Positions 16,107 to 25,257 of a stretch of DNA of 64,000 bases are shown one piece after another (the stretch's first letter is position 1; every line of letters begins with the position of its first letter). The DNA lies in NCBI GenBank assembly GCA_027886885.1, contig JAPCJP010000002.1:1285-65284 (forward strand), in the 5' to 3' direction. The notes beneath the pieces are model-generated. The model made no database searches. It worked only from the letters and a program-made list of their open reading frames with translations, and was not told the DNA's origin. The position numbers were made by a program, and so were the translations under genes. This DNA is from Nitrososphaerota archaeon. GTDB lineage: Archaea > Thermoproteota > Nitrososphaeria > Nitrososphaerales > Gagatemarchaeaceae.

Positions 16107-16952
16107 TCACAACATCGACCGGAGGAGGAGCCAGAGGTTGCTCGGGTGTTCCTTCATCCTCCGCATCGAGTAGGGATACCATTGGTCCCCGTAGGGTATG
16201 TATTCAGCCACCTTGAACCCTGCCGCTATCAGCCCGGGCTTCAGGTCGTCCCTGATCCCCTTCAGCATCTGGAATTCAAAGTCCGCCCGGTGGTCAGACG
16301 AGATTGCACGAGCTTGGTCGATCAGGCTGGAATCGTGCGTCCCTATGGCGAACCCCTTACCGCGATCGAAGAGCATCGTCATCAGCTTGGAGTAGTTCCT
16401 GCGCACCTCCTCTTTCGAGGAGAGCACCAACCCATGCGGTTCCCGATAGGCACCCTTCACCAGACGAACGCGGGCTCCGGCGTCGAGGAGCTTCGACAGG
16501 TCTCCTTCGCTGCGTTTCATGTAGGCCTGGAGCGCCAACCCGACCAGCGGATGGGCCTGGAGGAGCTTGAGGTACACCTCGATGGTGTCTTCCGTGAACC
16601 GCGACCCCTCCATGTCGAGCCAGAGGAACTGGTGCATGGACTCCGCGTTCGAGGCGAGCGCCTCTATCTTCTCCATCAGGAACGAGCGGTCCACCATCAA
16701 CCCGACCTGGGTCAGCTTCACGGACACGCAACCGGATATGTCTCCGCGATGAATCGCGGTCTGGAGCGCGAGATATTCATCGAATTCTCTATCGGCCGCG
16801 GTTGAGTCGGGCACATCCTCCCCCAGATAGTTCAGTATGGCCGACATCCCTGCTGCGTTAGCGTGGCGAGCTCCCTCGATGCCGCCGCTCAGGTCCTTTC
16901 CCGAGATCCATCGGCGCGCGACCCTGTACACAAGGTCCTGCTTTAGCCCCAA
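16107..16952 (-). CDS. Proline dehydrogenase
   Basis: Protein of 281 aa, a monofunctional PRODH. It oxidises L-proline to pyrroline-5-carboxylate with FAD. Barrel landmarks are FLWLDMEGSRFTEDT (about 119), GLALQAYMKRSEGDL (about 146), RVRLVKGAYREP (about 171), FEFQMLKGIRDDL (about 230) and the family hallmark YSMRRMKEHP near the C-terminus (YxxRRxxE type). It is divergent from an Xaa-Pro peptidase that would release proline-containing products, a plausible functional pair. Confidence 0.92.
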   Translation of the reverse strand: MGLKQDLVYRVARRWISGKDLSGGIEGARHANAAGMSAILNYLGEDVPDSTAADREFDEYLALQTAIHRGDISGCVSVKLTQVGLMVDRSFLMEKIEALASNAESMHQFLWLDMEGSRFTEDTIEVYLKLLQAHPLVGLALQAYMKRSEGDLSKLLDAGARVRLVKGAYREPHGLVLSSKEEVRRNYSKLMTMLFDRGKGFAIGTHDSSLIDQARAISSDHRADFEFQMLKGIRDDLKPGLIAAGFKVAEYIPYGDQWYPYSMRRMKEHPSNLWLLLRSML

Positions 16953-17022
16953 CTCGCTCGGTCGAAGGGCTTCTCAGTGGCATTAATATCCACGTCAAGC
17001 GCACGACAGGAAAGGATTCGAA

Positions 17023-18117
17023 GTGACAAACGTCTCCTCGCGAAGGATAGGCAAGCTGCGGAAGATGCTCGCGGCGGAAGGCCTCGACGGTGTGATTCTG
17101 GCTCCCGGTCCAAACCTAAGGTACTACACCGGGGTGAACTCTCAACTGCTCGAACGACCCTTCTTGTTCTTTCAGCCGGTCGAAGGGGACCCCCAGCTGG
17201 TGGCCCCCACGTTGGAATCCGGCCCTTACAGGAGGGCAGAGGTGGGCATCGAGATCCACGACTGGGACGACATGAGCGGGCCCTCCGGCGCGTTCGCCGC
17301 GCTCAACAAGAGCATAGGCCTCAGAGGCAAGTGGGGTTGTGAAGGCCGCGTCCCATTCGCGTATCTTGGCCACGTCACGCGAGAGGGTCTCGAGTTGAAG
17401 TCCGCGGACATCGTCTTGCAGACCATCCGCGCTGTCAAGGAAACCTCCGAATTGGAGAGCCACAGGAAAGCAGCAAGGATTCTGGCCAGCGCCTACGGAA
17501 AGATCCCATCCCTCCTAAGGGAAGGCATCACGGAGCTCGAGCTCGGGACAGCTCTTCGAGAGGAGGTCTTCGCCCTTGGAGGCGAAGCGATGGACTTCTG
17601 CATGGTCCAGTCCGGGGCGCATGCGGCGGACCCCCACTGGGCGTCCTCGTCTACCAAGCTCGCGCGGGGTGACGGGATCATCATCGACGCCGGTTGCACC
17701 TTCGAGGGATACAACGCAGACATCACCAGGACATTCCTTCTGGGTAGCAACGGGGACCTGGAGCGGGTCTATGCCGACGTCCTCGAGGCCCAGAAGAGAG
17801 CCATCGACGTCGCCGCGGCGGGGGTCGCCGTAGGCAAGTTGGACGCAGCGGCCAGGAACTACCTGAATGGTCGGAGGCTTGGCAAGTATTTCTTCCACAG
17901 GACCGGCCATGGCCTCGGCCTAGAGATCCACGAAGAGCCATACATCGTGGCCAACGGGAAGAGCAGGCTCGTCAGCGGGATGGTCTTCACCGTCGAGCCT
18001 GGGGCCTACATGGAGGGCAAGCTGGGCGTGAGGATAGAAGACAATCTGATCGCCAAGCCGAATGGCTCCGAGGTCATCACTGGCGCCCTACCAAAGGAAT
18101 TCGGGTGGTGGAGATAA
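17023..18117 (+). CDS. M24 family Xaa-Pro aminopeptidase/dipeptidase
   Basis: Protein of 364 aa, starting at GTG 17023. There is an N-terminal creatinase-like domain (RIGKLRKMLAAEGLDGVILA, NLRYYTG). The pita-bread domain carries the five metal ligands: IIDAGCTFEGYNADITRTF (two Asp), GHGLGLEIHEEPY (His), TVEPGAYMEG (Glu) and GVRIEDN (Glu). It cleaves peptides at proline in the cytosol. Proline dehydrogenase is divergent upstream. Confidence 0.92.
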   Translation: MTNVSSRRIGKLRKMLAAEGLDGVILAPGPNLRYYTGVNSQLLERPFLFFQPVEGDPQLVAPTLESGPYRRAEVGIEIHDWDDMSGPSGAFAALNKSIGLRGKWGCEGRVPFAYLGHVTREGLELKSADIVLQTIRAVKETSELESHRKAARILASAYGKIPSLLREGITELELGTALREEVFALGGEAMDFCMVQSGAHAADPHWASSSTKLARGDGIIIDAGCTFEGYNADITRTFLLGSNGDLERVYADVLEAQKRAIDVAAAGVAVGKLDAAARNYLNGRRLGKYFFHRTGHGLGLEIHEEPYIVANGKSRLVSGMVFTVEPGAYMEGKLGVRIEDNLIAKPNGSEVITGALPKEFGWWR

Positions 18118-19810
18118 CACGAGAAACGCTGAGGTAGCCGACCTCCTCGAAAAGCTCTCGCTCCTCTCGGAGGCGGGCGGGGAAGACCGGTTCAAGGTGA
18201 TCGCGTACAGGAGGGCGTCGACCAGCGTCCGGAACCTGGGCGAAGCCATAGAGGAGGTGTGGAAGCGGGGCGACCTGGAGAAGATACAATTCATCGGCGG
18301 GGGCATCGCCAAGAAGATCGACGAATACCTCAGGACAGGGAAGCTGGAATTCCTCGAGAAGCTGCAGAGGAACGTGCCCGAGGGCGCGGTAGAGCTCATG
18401 GGGGTCTCTGGCATAGGGCCGAGGACTGCTTACAAGCTGGCAAAGGACAACGGAATCAAGAGCGTCGCGCAGCTCAAGGAAGCATTGGTCTCCGGGAGGC
18501 TCGCCGACGTGCTCGGGGCTGTGAACTCGAAGAGGATCCTGGAGGCGGTCAACGAGGCAAAGCCGGCCAAGAGGAGGATGCTCCTGGTTGAGGCTAACGA
18601 ACTTTCGAAGGATATCGTCGCATACTTCAGGCAGGAGGATGTCATCGTGGAGTCCGCCGGTAGCCTGCGGAGGGGGAAAGAAACGGTCGGAGACCTTGAT
18701 ATCCTATCGGTCGACGCCAAGGCGGCAAAGGTCCTGGTGGGCTACCCGGGGGTTGACAGGGTTATCGAAAGCGGACCCACGCGCACTAGCGTCTTCATGA
18801 AGAATGGCGTGCAGGTTGACATCCGCGTTGTCAAGAAGACCCAGTACGGCGCGGCCATGATATACTTCACCGGCTCGAAAGACCACAACATAGCTCTGCG
18901 GAACATCGCGATCTCCAAGGGATGGACGCTCAACGAGTACGGGCTCGACGACCTGAACACTGAGAAGACGATCGCCGGGGAGACAGAGAGACAGGTCTAC
19001 AAGAAACTCGGGCTCGAGTACATCCAGCCAGAGTTGAGGGAGGCTAGGGGTGAGATAGACGCTGCAAGGGAGGGGAAGCTGCCCGACCTCGTCGAGGTCG
19101 GCGACCTCAGGGGGGACCTGCAGATGCACAGCACCTGGAGCGACGGCTCCGACGAGCTGGAGACGATGGCGAGGGCTGCCAAGGAGAGGGGGTACGAATA
19201 TGTTGCCTTCACGGACCACTCGGTCTCCATAGGCGTGGCGAACGGCCTCTCCGAGGAGAGGTTCAGGAAGCAGTGGAAGGTCATCGATGAGCTGAATGAC
19301 GAACTCAAGCCGTTCCGCATCCTCAAGAGCGTCGAGGCTGAGGTGCGCTCTGACGGTTCTCTCGATTACGACGCGACCTTCTTCGAGAACTTTGACATCG
19401 TGGGCGCATCCATCCATCAGTCCTTCCGGCAGAGCCCAGAGAAATTGACGGGGAGAGCGATACGGGCTTTGAATAACCCTGCCGTCAACATACTCTTCCA
19501 CCCGACGAACAGAATGATCGGGCAGAGGGAAGGTAATCCCATAGACCTCCCAAAGGTCATCAAGACGGCCAAGGACCTGGGGAAGATGCTCGAGATAGAC
19601 GGGTCACCCAATCGGCTCGACCTAGACGACGTGTGGGCGAGGCGAGCGATGGAGGAGGGGGTCATTCTGTCCATAGACTCCGACGCGCACGGTACAGGGG
19701 AGCTGGAGAATGTCGATTACGGCGTCACAGTGGCCAGACGCGCGTGGCTTGAAAAGAAAGATGTCTTGAACACGTTATCTCTGAAGAGCTTGCTGAAGAA
19801 ACTGCACTGA
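18062..19810 (+). CDS. polX: DNA polymerase X with C-terminal PHP domain
   Basis: Protein of about 565-582 aa. It has an N-terminal 8-kDa-like domain with two HhH segments (GGGIAKKIDEYL, GVSGIGPRTAYKLA), a nucleotidyltransferase palm with SLRRGKETVGDLDIL (catalytic Asp pair) and VQVDIRVV, and a PHP domain from about 350 (DLQMHSTWSDGSDELE, FTDHS, ILSIDSDAHG) with metal-binding His/Asp. This is the PolX type with 3'-5' exonuclease and AP-endonuclease potential in base excision repair. The only ATG is at 18062, giving a 56-nt overlap with the peptidase gene. Conserved sequence begins near 18114, so a non-standard start is possible. Confidence 0.93.
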   Translation: MAPRSSLAPYQRNSGGGDNTRNAEVADLLEKLSLLSEAGGEDRFKVIAYRRASTSVRNLGEAIEEVWKRGDLEKIQFIGGGIAKKIDEYLRTGKLEFLEKLQRNVPEGAVELMGVSGIGPRTAYKLAKDNGIKSVAQLKEALVSGRLADVLGAVNSKRILEAVNEAKPAKRRMLLVEANELSKDIVAYFRQEDVIVESAGSLRRGKETVGDLDILSVDAKAAKVLVGYPGVDRVIESGPTRTSVFMKNGVQVDIRVVKKTQYGAAMIYFTGSKDHNIALRNIAISKGWTLNEYGLDDLNTEKTIAGETERQVYKKLGLEYIQPELREARGEIDAAREGKLPDLVEVGDLRGDLQMHSTWSDGSDELETMARAAKERGYEYVAFTDHSVSIGVANGLSEERFRKQWKVIDELNDELKPFRILKSVEAEVRSDGSLDYDATFFENFDIVGASIHQSFRQSPEKLTGRAIRALNNPAVNILFHPTNRMIGQREGNPIDLPKVIKTAKDLGKMLEIDGSPNRLDLDDVWARRAMEEGVILSIDSDAHGTGELENVDYGVTVARRAWLEKKDVLNTLSLKSLLKKLH

Positions 19811-19880
19811 GTCGTCAGTTCTTTCCACTGCGGCAGGTCGGTCGAAAGGCTTTTTGAACTCAATCGGGTTCGACGCCGAC

Positions 19881-19909
19881 GCGGGGGTAACCAAGCCTGG
19901 TCAACGGTG
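19881..19909 (+). pseudogene. Truncated tRNA-Leu 5' half
   Basis: GCGGGGG (acceptor 5' strand) is followed by a complete D-arm, ACC-AAGCCTGGTCAAC-GGT. The next bases give no recognisable anticodon arm, T-arm or CCCCCGC within 900 nt. It closely resembles the 5' half of the intact tRNA-Leu at 20815. It is either a relic displaced by insertion of the endonuclease element or a 5' exon of a very large intron. Confidence 0.6.
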
Positions 19910-19951
19910 TACGTGGCCTCTGACCTTGCGTAGGCGCTTAAATCGACTCTA

Positions 19952-19982
19952 GGGTCTGTTTCCTACGACAAGGAATAGACCC
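19952..19982 (+). other. Stem-loop upstream of homing endonuclease ORF
   Basis: GGGTCT (19952-19957) pairs with AGACCC (19977-19982) and TTCC with GGAA inside, leaving a loop of about 8 nt. It lies between the truncated tRNA fragment and the endonuclease start. It may be an intron RNA fold or a terminator. Confidence 0.45.
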
Positions 19983-20036
19983 TCGAATCGGAAAAACGCA
20001 GATCATGCTGACATTGTCAAACTTTACACGTCAGGT

Positions 20037-20762
20037 ATGAGCTTGGCTAGGATACAAGCGGAGACCGGGATCCCTCATGAGACGGCGAGGCTGATCCTCC
20101 ACCGGATGGGAATCCACTTCCGCCACGTTCGCCCAGTCTATGGTCCAGCGCTAAGTGAATTGAATTTCGAAGCTGCTTTGCTACTCGGTCTTCATGCGGG
20201 AGATGGGTATCTATCCGACGGTTGGGGCATCTCAATCGGCGGAGATGATCATAATATGGTCAACGTTGTCATTGGAGTCGTCAGGTCAGTTCTCGGAGTC
20301 GAACCTCACGTCAGTGTTAGACAAGACAGCTGCGTTGTTGTTAGATCTGGGAAAGAACAGGTTCATCAGTATTTCAAAGAGTATGGATTCAGGCGTGGTA
20401 AGAAGGCTGGCACCGTTCCGGTACCTGAAGCAGTCATCGGGAGCAAGGATCCGATGGTCTGGACTGGGTTCCTCAGGGGTGCTTTCAGCTCAGACGGCTC
20501 CTTCTGGTACAAGGAGAGGTGGGGCCAGTGCAGGTTTGAGGTTTCCAGTCTAAGGTTCAGAGATGGTTTCGTTGAGCTAGCCAGGAGATTGGGATTCGAG
20601 TTTCGGTGCTATTCTTATGTCCATCACGGCGGCCACAACAAGCTTCCTCTGAACCTCGCGTACCTTGGAACCAGAAATGAAGTTCAGAGATGGATGGAAA
20701 CCATTGGTTCAATCTCGGATACCCACTTGAGGAGATACCACGAATGGAGGATGAGAATTTGA
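20037..20762 (+). CDS. LAGLIDADG-type homing endonuclease
   Basis: Protein of 241 aa with two LAGLIDADG-like helices: ALLLGLHAGDGYLSDG near residue 47 and WTGFLRGAFSSDGSFW near residue 147, each ending in an acidic residue at the catalytic position. An N-terminal HTH-like segment (SLARIQAETGIPHETARLIL) may help DNA recognition. Two-motif proteins act as monomers. AT content and codon use look higher than in neighbouring genes, consistent with transfer. It lies between two tRNA-Leu 5' halves. The start is ATG or GTG near 20037. Confidence 0.82.
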   Translation: MSLARIQAETGIPHETARLILHRMGIHFRHVRPVYGPALSELNFEAALLLGLHAGDGYLSDGWGISIGGDDHNMVNVVIGVVRSVLGVEPHVSVRQDSCVVVRSGKEQVHQYFKEYGFRRGKKAGTVPVPEAVIGSKDPMVWTGFLRGAFSSDGSFWYKERWGQCRFEVSSLRFRDGFVELARRLGFEFRCYSYVHHGGHNKLPLNLAYLGTRNEVQRWMETIGSISDTHLRRYHEWRMRI

Positions 20763-20814
20763 ATCAGCTGAGGAGTCGAAACGCTTTTGACAGATGCTGC
20801 GAGCCGAATCAGCC

Positions 20815-20947
20815 GCGGGGGTTGCTGAGCCTGGTCAAAAACGCCTTTTTCCGGGCGGTGAAAGCGTGGGACTTAAGATCGCAGTCGCTGCCGCGTTAAG
20901 AAATCCCATCCCCTAGGGGTTCGTGGGTTCGAATCCCACCCCCCGCA
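20815..20947 (+). tRNA. tRNA-Leu(TAA) with two introns
   Basis: Acceptor GCGGGGG/CCCCCGC with discriminator A. T-arm GTGGG-TTCGAAT-CCCAC. Long class II variable arm with stem CCCC-TA-GGGG. Anticodon stem TGGGA/TCCCA with loop CTTAAGA and anticodon TAA at 20874-20876. A ~25-nt intron lies at the canonical 37/38 site. The D-stem GCT/AGC encloses GAGCCTGGTCAA plus a ~24-nt insertion that contains a CGCC...GGCG hairpin, that is, a D-loop intron. Removing both gives an 84-nt tRNA. Confidence 0.9.
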
Positions 20948-20972
20948 TCATCCTAGAATCGGCGGTGGCTTA

Positions 20973-23900
20973 CTAGGCTGTCTGAGGCTGCTGCTCTGGC
21001 TGTGGGCTTGGGGGTGAAGGAGGATTCTCGGGCGGGCTTCCTGCCGGCGTCGTCGGCGTGGTCATAGCAGTGGCGGGGGTCGTCGGAGCGTCATTCCGGT
21101 TCTTTCGCATCAGGGAGGCCAAGCCGACGACGAGGGCGATCGCCGCAACGGCTCCTAGGACAAACATTCCGTCCGTCAGGTTCGAGATTGTGTTGTTGTC
21201 TGTGTTGAGCTTCGACGAGAGGCCGCCTATGGTTGCGTTCGCTGCGTTCAGCCCGGAACTAAGACTTGCGATGGTTGCAGTGGCCGAGTTCAGCTGCGAG
21301 CCCAAAGAGCTGATCGTCGCGGCATTAGAACTGACTGTGGCGGTAGCCGAACTTATCTGGTTCTCTGCCGTCGCCAACTGAGCGTCGGTGGTGAAGTATG
21401 TCGAGGTTGATGTCGATAGCCCGTCACTTTGCGTCGCTACGACCCTTAGCAGGTGGACTCCGTCCTGGATTGACGATGGAAGCTGGAAGCTGTATGATGA
21501 TTCTCCCCCGGGCAACGTTGTCAGCAGGGCACCGTCCATGTAAACCGCGATCGAGGAGACGTCCTGGCCGTTGACGGTCAGGCTGCCTGACGTGCCGTTG
21601 AATATCTGGTTGGCTGCTGGCGACTTCACCGATATTGAGGGCAGCGCCGGAGAGACCTGGCCGAAGGTCGAGGAGTTCATAGAGACACGGGAACCGGTCA
21701 GTTGTAGGGAGGTCACGCTCGACTGGTCGAGGGTTATGTTGCTACCCTGGGCTACGATGCTCCCCCCGGTCACCCCGACGAGGGTAAGGTCCGCATTGTT
21801 GACATCCAGGGTTCCGTTAATCTGTGAACCGATGATTGTGACCGAGCCGCCGGAGATGGTGTTCGAGCCGTCGAACACGTCACCGCTCAGGTTGGTCGAG
21901 AAGGTGATGGTGTCGCCGTTGAAGGCCACGCCCGAGGTCTGCAGCAACGAGGAGAGGCTCTGTCCCGATATCAGCAGGTATGGCTGAATCTGGAACGGCA
22001 GCTGCGAAGAAATGTCCGTTGTCCCGGGTACGCCGTCGGCAGAGAGGCCCGTGACGAAGACGTCGTAGGGGCCGCTATAATAGACCGCCCCCGGGTCTAT
22101 GGCGATGGTCCCTCCGCTGTAGGCCGAGGGGAGGGTAATGCCGCCGGACCAGAGACCCGTTGAGACGTCATAGAAGAGCGGGACCTGGATCGTGAGCGTG
22201 AGCTGGTTGTAGAAATTCTGGAGCGCGGACGGGTAGACGGTCGCCATGAACAGCCCATAGCGCACGCTCGTCCCATTGGAGTAGTCGATCTTGGCCGAGA
22301 CCGTGGCCGTCTGCCCCTCGAAGAGAAGGCCAGGAGAAATCGCCAACTGAGGAGCCAGCTCCGAGGACGAGACGTAGACCTGGCCGAAGTACGAGCCGTC
22401 CACCGACGCACCGAGCGTGTACGAGTCGAATGTCGACTTCAAGATTATGGTATAGAGACCTGCGCCCAGGCCCTGGGGCACGTCGAAGTACCCCTGGATG
22501 CCCTCGGCGCCCGTTAGGTACGAGTTCGCGAATATCCGCGCGGTGGCGACGGTCACTCCTGACGAGCTCACCAAGGTCGCCGTGAGGTTCGAGCCCTCTT
22601 CCACCTCATAAGAGACGGTGGACCCCGTATCAGGCGAGACCAGGTAGGGGAGGTTGAGCGGTGGCTGAAGGTTCGCCTGGATGTATACGGTCTGCCCCGG
22701 GGCTACGACGCCGGGCTCGCCGAGCACCGACGTCGTGATGAAGGTGTCCTCGAGATTGACTCCCTGGATGAAGGGGACGTATCCGTAGGCGCCGTCGTTG
22801 GTGGAGATGATCATGGGGCCGTCGGGATAGGAACCGACGGCTGCGCCCGCCCACAGCTCGCCGTACCCGCTCGAAGCGTAGGTCAGGCCGACCGTGGCCG
22901 TGGGCGCGTAGGTGTTGCTCCCTATCGAGTACGAGGAGAACGTCGCCGAGAACTTGCCCGTACTTACCGTCGCACCGGTGAGGGTGGTGATGTTCACCAG
23001 CAGGGAAATTCCGAACTGCGATGAGAACGCAAGAGGCCCGCCATCTCCCGCGGTGCCCGGGGTGACGTATGAAGCGACGTAGCCCGCGAAGAGTTCTGCG
23101 AAGCCCTCGCCCGATACCCCCTTCGATGTTCCCTTCACGTTGACAAAGGAGAGACCAGAGGCGTTAGCTGGTACCGTGAGCGTCCCGGTCCAATAGTTGT
23201 TCATCGGGTTAAGCGAAAGTGACGCGGTCGCGACGGTCCCCTGGAGTGTGTCCAGTTCCGCGCTGAAAGTCCCGGAAGAGGCGGTCGAGGTGCCACTGGT
23301 CACGGCCGCAGTGACTTGCACGGCCTGTCCGCCTTGGTACTCGAATGGCGTCAGCTTACCCGGCGAGATCGTCACGTTCACGCCCAGGGAGTTGGTGGAT
23401 CCGGCTCCTAGGCCCAGGCTCGCTATTTCTCCGATGTTCGGAGCGCCCCACCCAGTGAGCATGTTGAAGCCCCCGGCGGTGGCGACCCATGGGATGTTGT
23501 AGCCGAAGGTGATGGGCGTGTAGAATTTAGGATTAAGCGAGCTGCTCTCGCCCGCGCTGTACAGGCTCGGGTTGATCAAACCGAGGCTGCCCCTGCTTGA
23601 TTGCATCAGGAGGGTCAGCAACCCCGCGAGTAGCGGAGAGGCCAAGCTGGTCCCGCCCGTGATCTCTGTCCCATTTCCTGGAAAGACTACCAATACCCCA
23701 GGATAGGCGCTGGCGTCCAGCGAGATATCGGGCACGATTCTTCCTTGCACAAATCCCGCGGGGGAAGAGAGCCCCGACTGGTACCACGGCCTGGGTTCGA
23801 GGATGCTCACCCCGCTGGTCGCGCCCCCGTAGTTCGCCCCATCTGGTGTGAAGCCGTAGTTTGACCAGGCGGTCTGGTAAGAGGAAACGACCTGTGAGCC

Positions 23901-25184
23901 ACTGTAGTCGAGGTAGGTGGTCGTCCCACCGACGCCGATAACGTAGGGCGATGTCGAAGGATACTCAGTCGTGCCCTCAGGCCCGCCGCTGGTGCCGCTG
24001 CCGCCCCTGTCGCCTGATGAGGCCATGATCGTCATTCCCTCCGCAGACCCGAGAAGGTAGTACTGGTCGGTCATGACCACGTTCATGTCGAGCATACTGG
24101 CGCCTAGTCCTGAGATCTGGCTCTCCGGGATGCCAAAGCTCTGGGAGAGGTCGTTCACCTGATCGGCCTGCACGATCGGCGCGACCTGAGCTGCAATCGG
24201 AAGGGCCCCGTTGGCGATGTAGAGGTCGATGGCCGCGCCCGGCGCCATAGAGTGGGCAGCCTGGACGTCCAGGCTGATCTCGCCGTCCCAGCCGGTCAGC
24301 GTGCCCAGACCGGGGTTATAGGGACCGATGGGGATCACCCGGAACGGGGAGCTCGGAACGCCGTAGACCTGGTCGAAGTATTGCAGCTGCTGGGCGATGG
24401 TAGGATCTCCGTCGTCGTCCAGGAGGCCGATCGTGAAACCCTTCCCGGTGATTCCTCTGGCGTAGAGCGAGGTTGCGTTGTACGCCTCAGCTACGTCAGC
24501 GACAGGGTAGGCTTCGACGGGAGCGGTCTGGTTCGTCTGCGATGCGATGCTCGAACGGAGCGCCGCTAGGGTCGACTCCGTGACCAGGGACGTTGGATGG
24601 GCGAGCAGAACGGCCGTAACATTCGACGAATAGAGATAGACCCCCTGGAGCGTAGAAACGCCCGAGGCGCTGTAGTAGCTCTCAGAGCCATTGGAGTACA
24701 TCTCGAAACTCAAGCCGAGCGACTGGGACACCTGCGAAACTGTGCCTTCAGCAACTATCACCGAGTCGAGCGCGCTCATCACGATGGTGAAACCGTGGTC
24801 CTCCAGGAAGGAGAGAGCCTGCGCGTATTGCGCGGTGGGAAGGAACTCTTGCTGCACCTCGGATGGCGTGAGGAATTGATGGTACATCGGCGAGCCAGGG
24901 GTGGAGACCTGTTGGGCCAGGTACTGCAGGGACTGGAGGTTCCTGAGGGGTATGCCCACGTCCACGAAGACCTGAGACGAAGGCGGCATGGACCCCGATA
25001 CCTTGAACCCGCCGAGCGGGGTGCTCGTGACCAGGGGGGAAATGGCAGGAGCCCCTGTCGACGCAGCGGCGCTAGGAGCGGACAGCGCGGACACGGCCGA
25101 AACCGCGAGGAGTATCATTATGACAGGTGCAAAGAGCCGGGCTGAAGAGCGGCCCGTGAGTGATGCGGAACGCAACACAAACAA
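20973..25184 (-). CDS. Secreted, membrane-anchored sedolisin (peptidase S53, kumamolisin-like)
   Basis: Protein of 1403 aa. It has a signal peptide (about 1-40) and a pro-kumamolisin activation domain (about 55-195, MYHQFLTPSEVQQEF). The catalytic domain carries Glu and Asp in DGEISLDVQAAHSMAPG, oxyanion Asp in SSGDRGGSG and nucleophile Ser in GGTSLASPLLAGL (about residue 511). About 600 residues of beta-rich, Ig-like and beta-helix-like repeats follow. Then come a coiled coil with repeated heptads (NAATISSLGSQLNSATATI), a TM helix (about 1340-1360) and a Pro-rich tail. S53 enzymes work at acidic pH, so this is probably an extracellular digestive protease tethered to the cell. Confidence 0.93.
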   Translation of the reverse strand: MFVLRSASLTGRSSARLFAPVIMILLAVSAVSALSAPSAAASTGAPAISPLVTSTPLGGFKVSGSMPPSSQVFVDVGIPLRNLQSLQYLAQQVSTPGSPMYHQFLTPSEVQQEFLPTAQYAQALSFLEDHGFTIVMSALDSVIVAEGTVSQVSQSLGLSFEMYSNGSESYYSASGVSTLQGVYLYSSNVTAVLLAHPTSLVTESTLAALRSSIASQTNQTAPVEAYPVADVAEAYNATSLYARGITGKGFTIGLLDDDGDPTIAQQLQYFDQVYGVPSSPFRVIPIGPYNPGLGTLTGWDGEISLDVQAAHSMAPGAAIDLYIANGALPIAAQVAPIVQADQVNDLSQSFGIPESQISGLGASMLDMNVVMTDQYYLLGSAEGMTIMASSGDRGGSGTSGGPEGTTEYPSTSPYVIGVGGTTTYLDYSGSQVVSSYQTAWSNYGFTPDGANYGGATSGVSILEPRPWYQSGLSSPAGFVQGRIVPDISLDASAYPGVLVVFPGNGTEITGGTSLASPLLAGLLTLLMQSSRGSLGLINPSLYSAGESSSLNPKFYTPITFGYNIPWVATAGGFNMLTGWGAPNIGEIASLGLGAGSTNSLGVNVTISPGKLTPFEYQGGQAVQVTAAVTSGTSTASSGTFSAELDTLQGTVATASLSLNPMNNYWTGTLTVPANASGLSFVNVKGTSKGVSGEGFAELFAGYVASYVTPGTAGDGGPLAFSSQFGISLLVNITTLTGATVSTGKFSATFSSYSIGSNTYAPTATVGLTYASSGYGELWAGAAVGSYPDGPMIISTNDGAYGYVPFIQGVNLEDTFITTSVLGEPGVVAPGQTVYIQANLQPPLNLPYLVSPDTGSTVSYEVEEGSNLTATLVSSSGVTVATARIFANSYLTGAEGIQGYFDVPQGLGAGLYTIILKSTFDSYTLGASVDGSYFGQVYVSSSELAPQLAISPGLLFEGQTATVSAKIDYSNGTSVRYGLFMATVYPSALQNFYNQLTLTIQVPLFYDVSTGLWSGGITLPSAYSGGTIAIDPGAVYYSGPYDVFVTGLSADGVPGTTDISSQLPFQIQPYLLISGQSLSSLLQTSGVAFNGDTITFSTNLSGDVFDGSNTISGGSVTIIGSQINGTLDVNNADLTLVGVTGGSIVAQGSNITLDQSSVTSLQLTGSRVSMNSSTFGQVSPALPSISVKSPAANQIFNGTSGSLTVNGQDVSSIAVYMDGALLTTLPGGESSYSFQLPSSIQDGVHLLRVVATQSDGLSTSTSTYFTTDAQLATAENQISSATATVSSNAATISSLGSQLNSATATIASLSSGLNAANATIGGLSSKLNTDNNTISNLTDGMFVLGAVAAIALVVGLASLMRKNRNDAPTTPATAMTTPTTPAGSPPENPPSPPSPQPEQQPQTA

Positions 25185-25257
25185 TTCTCCTCTCGCGATA
25201 TATAAACAACGATAATGTCCATTCCTTCGAGCCGGCTCCGACCGGGGCGCGGGCGCG

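Noticed and set aside
18704-19501. Minus-strand frame of 265 codons inside polX
   Set aside because: The opposite strand encodes conserved polymerase and PHP motifs. The antisense product has no domain.
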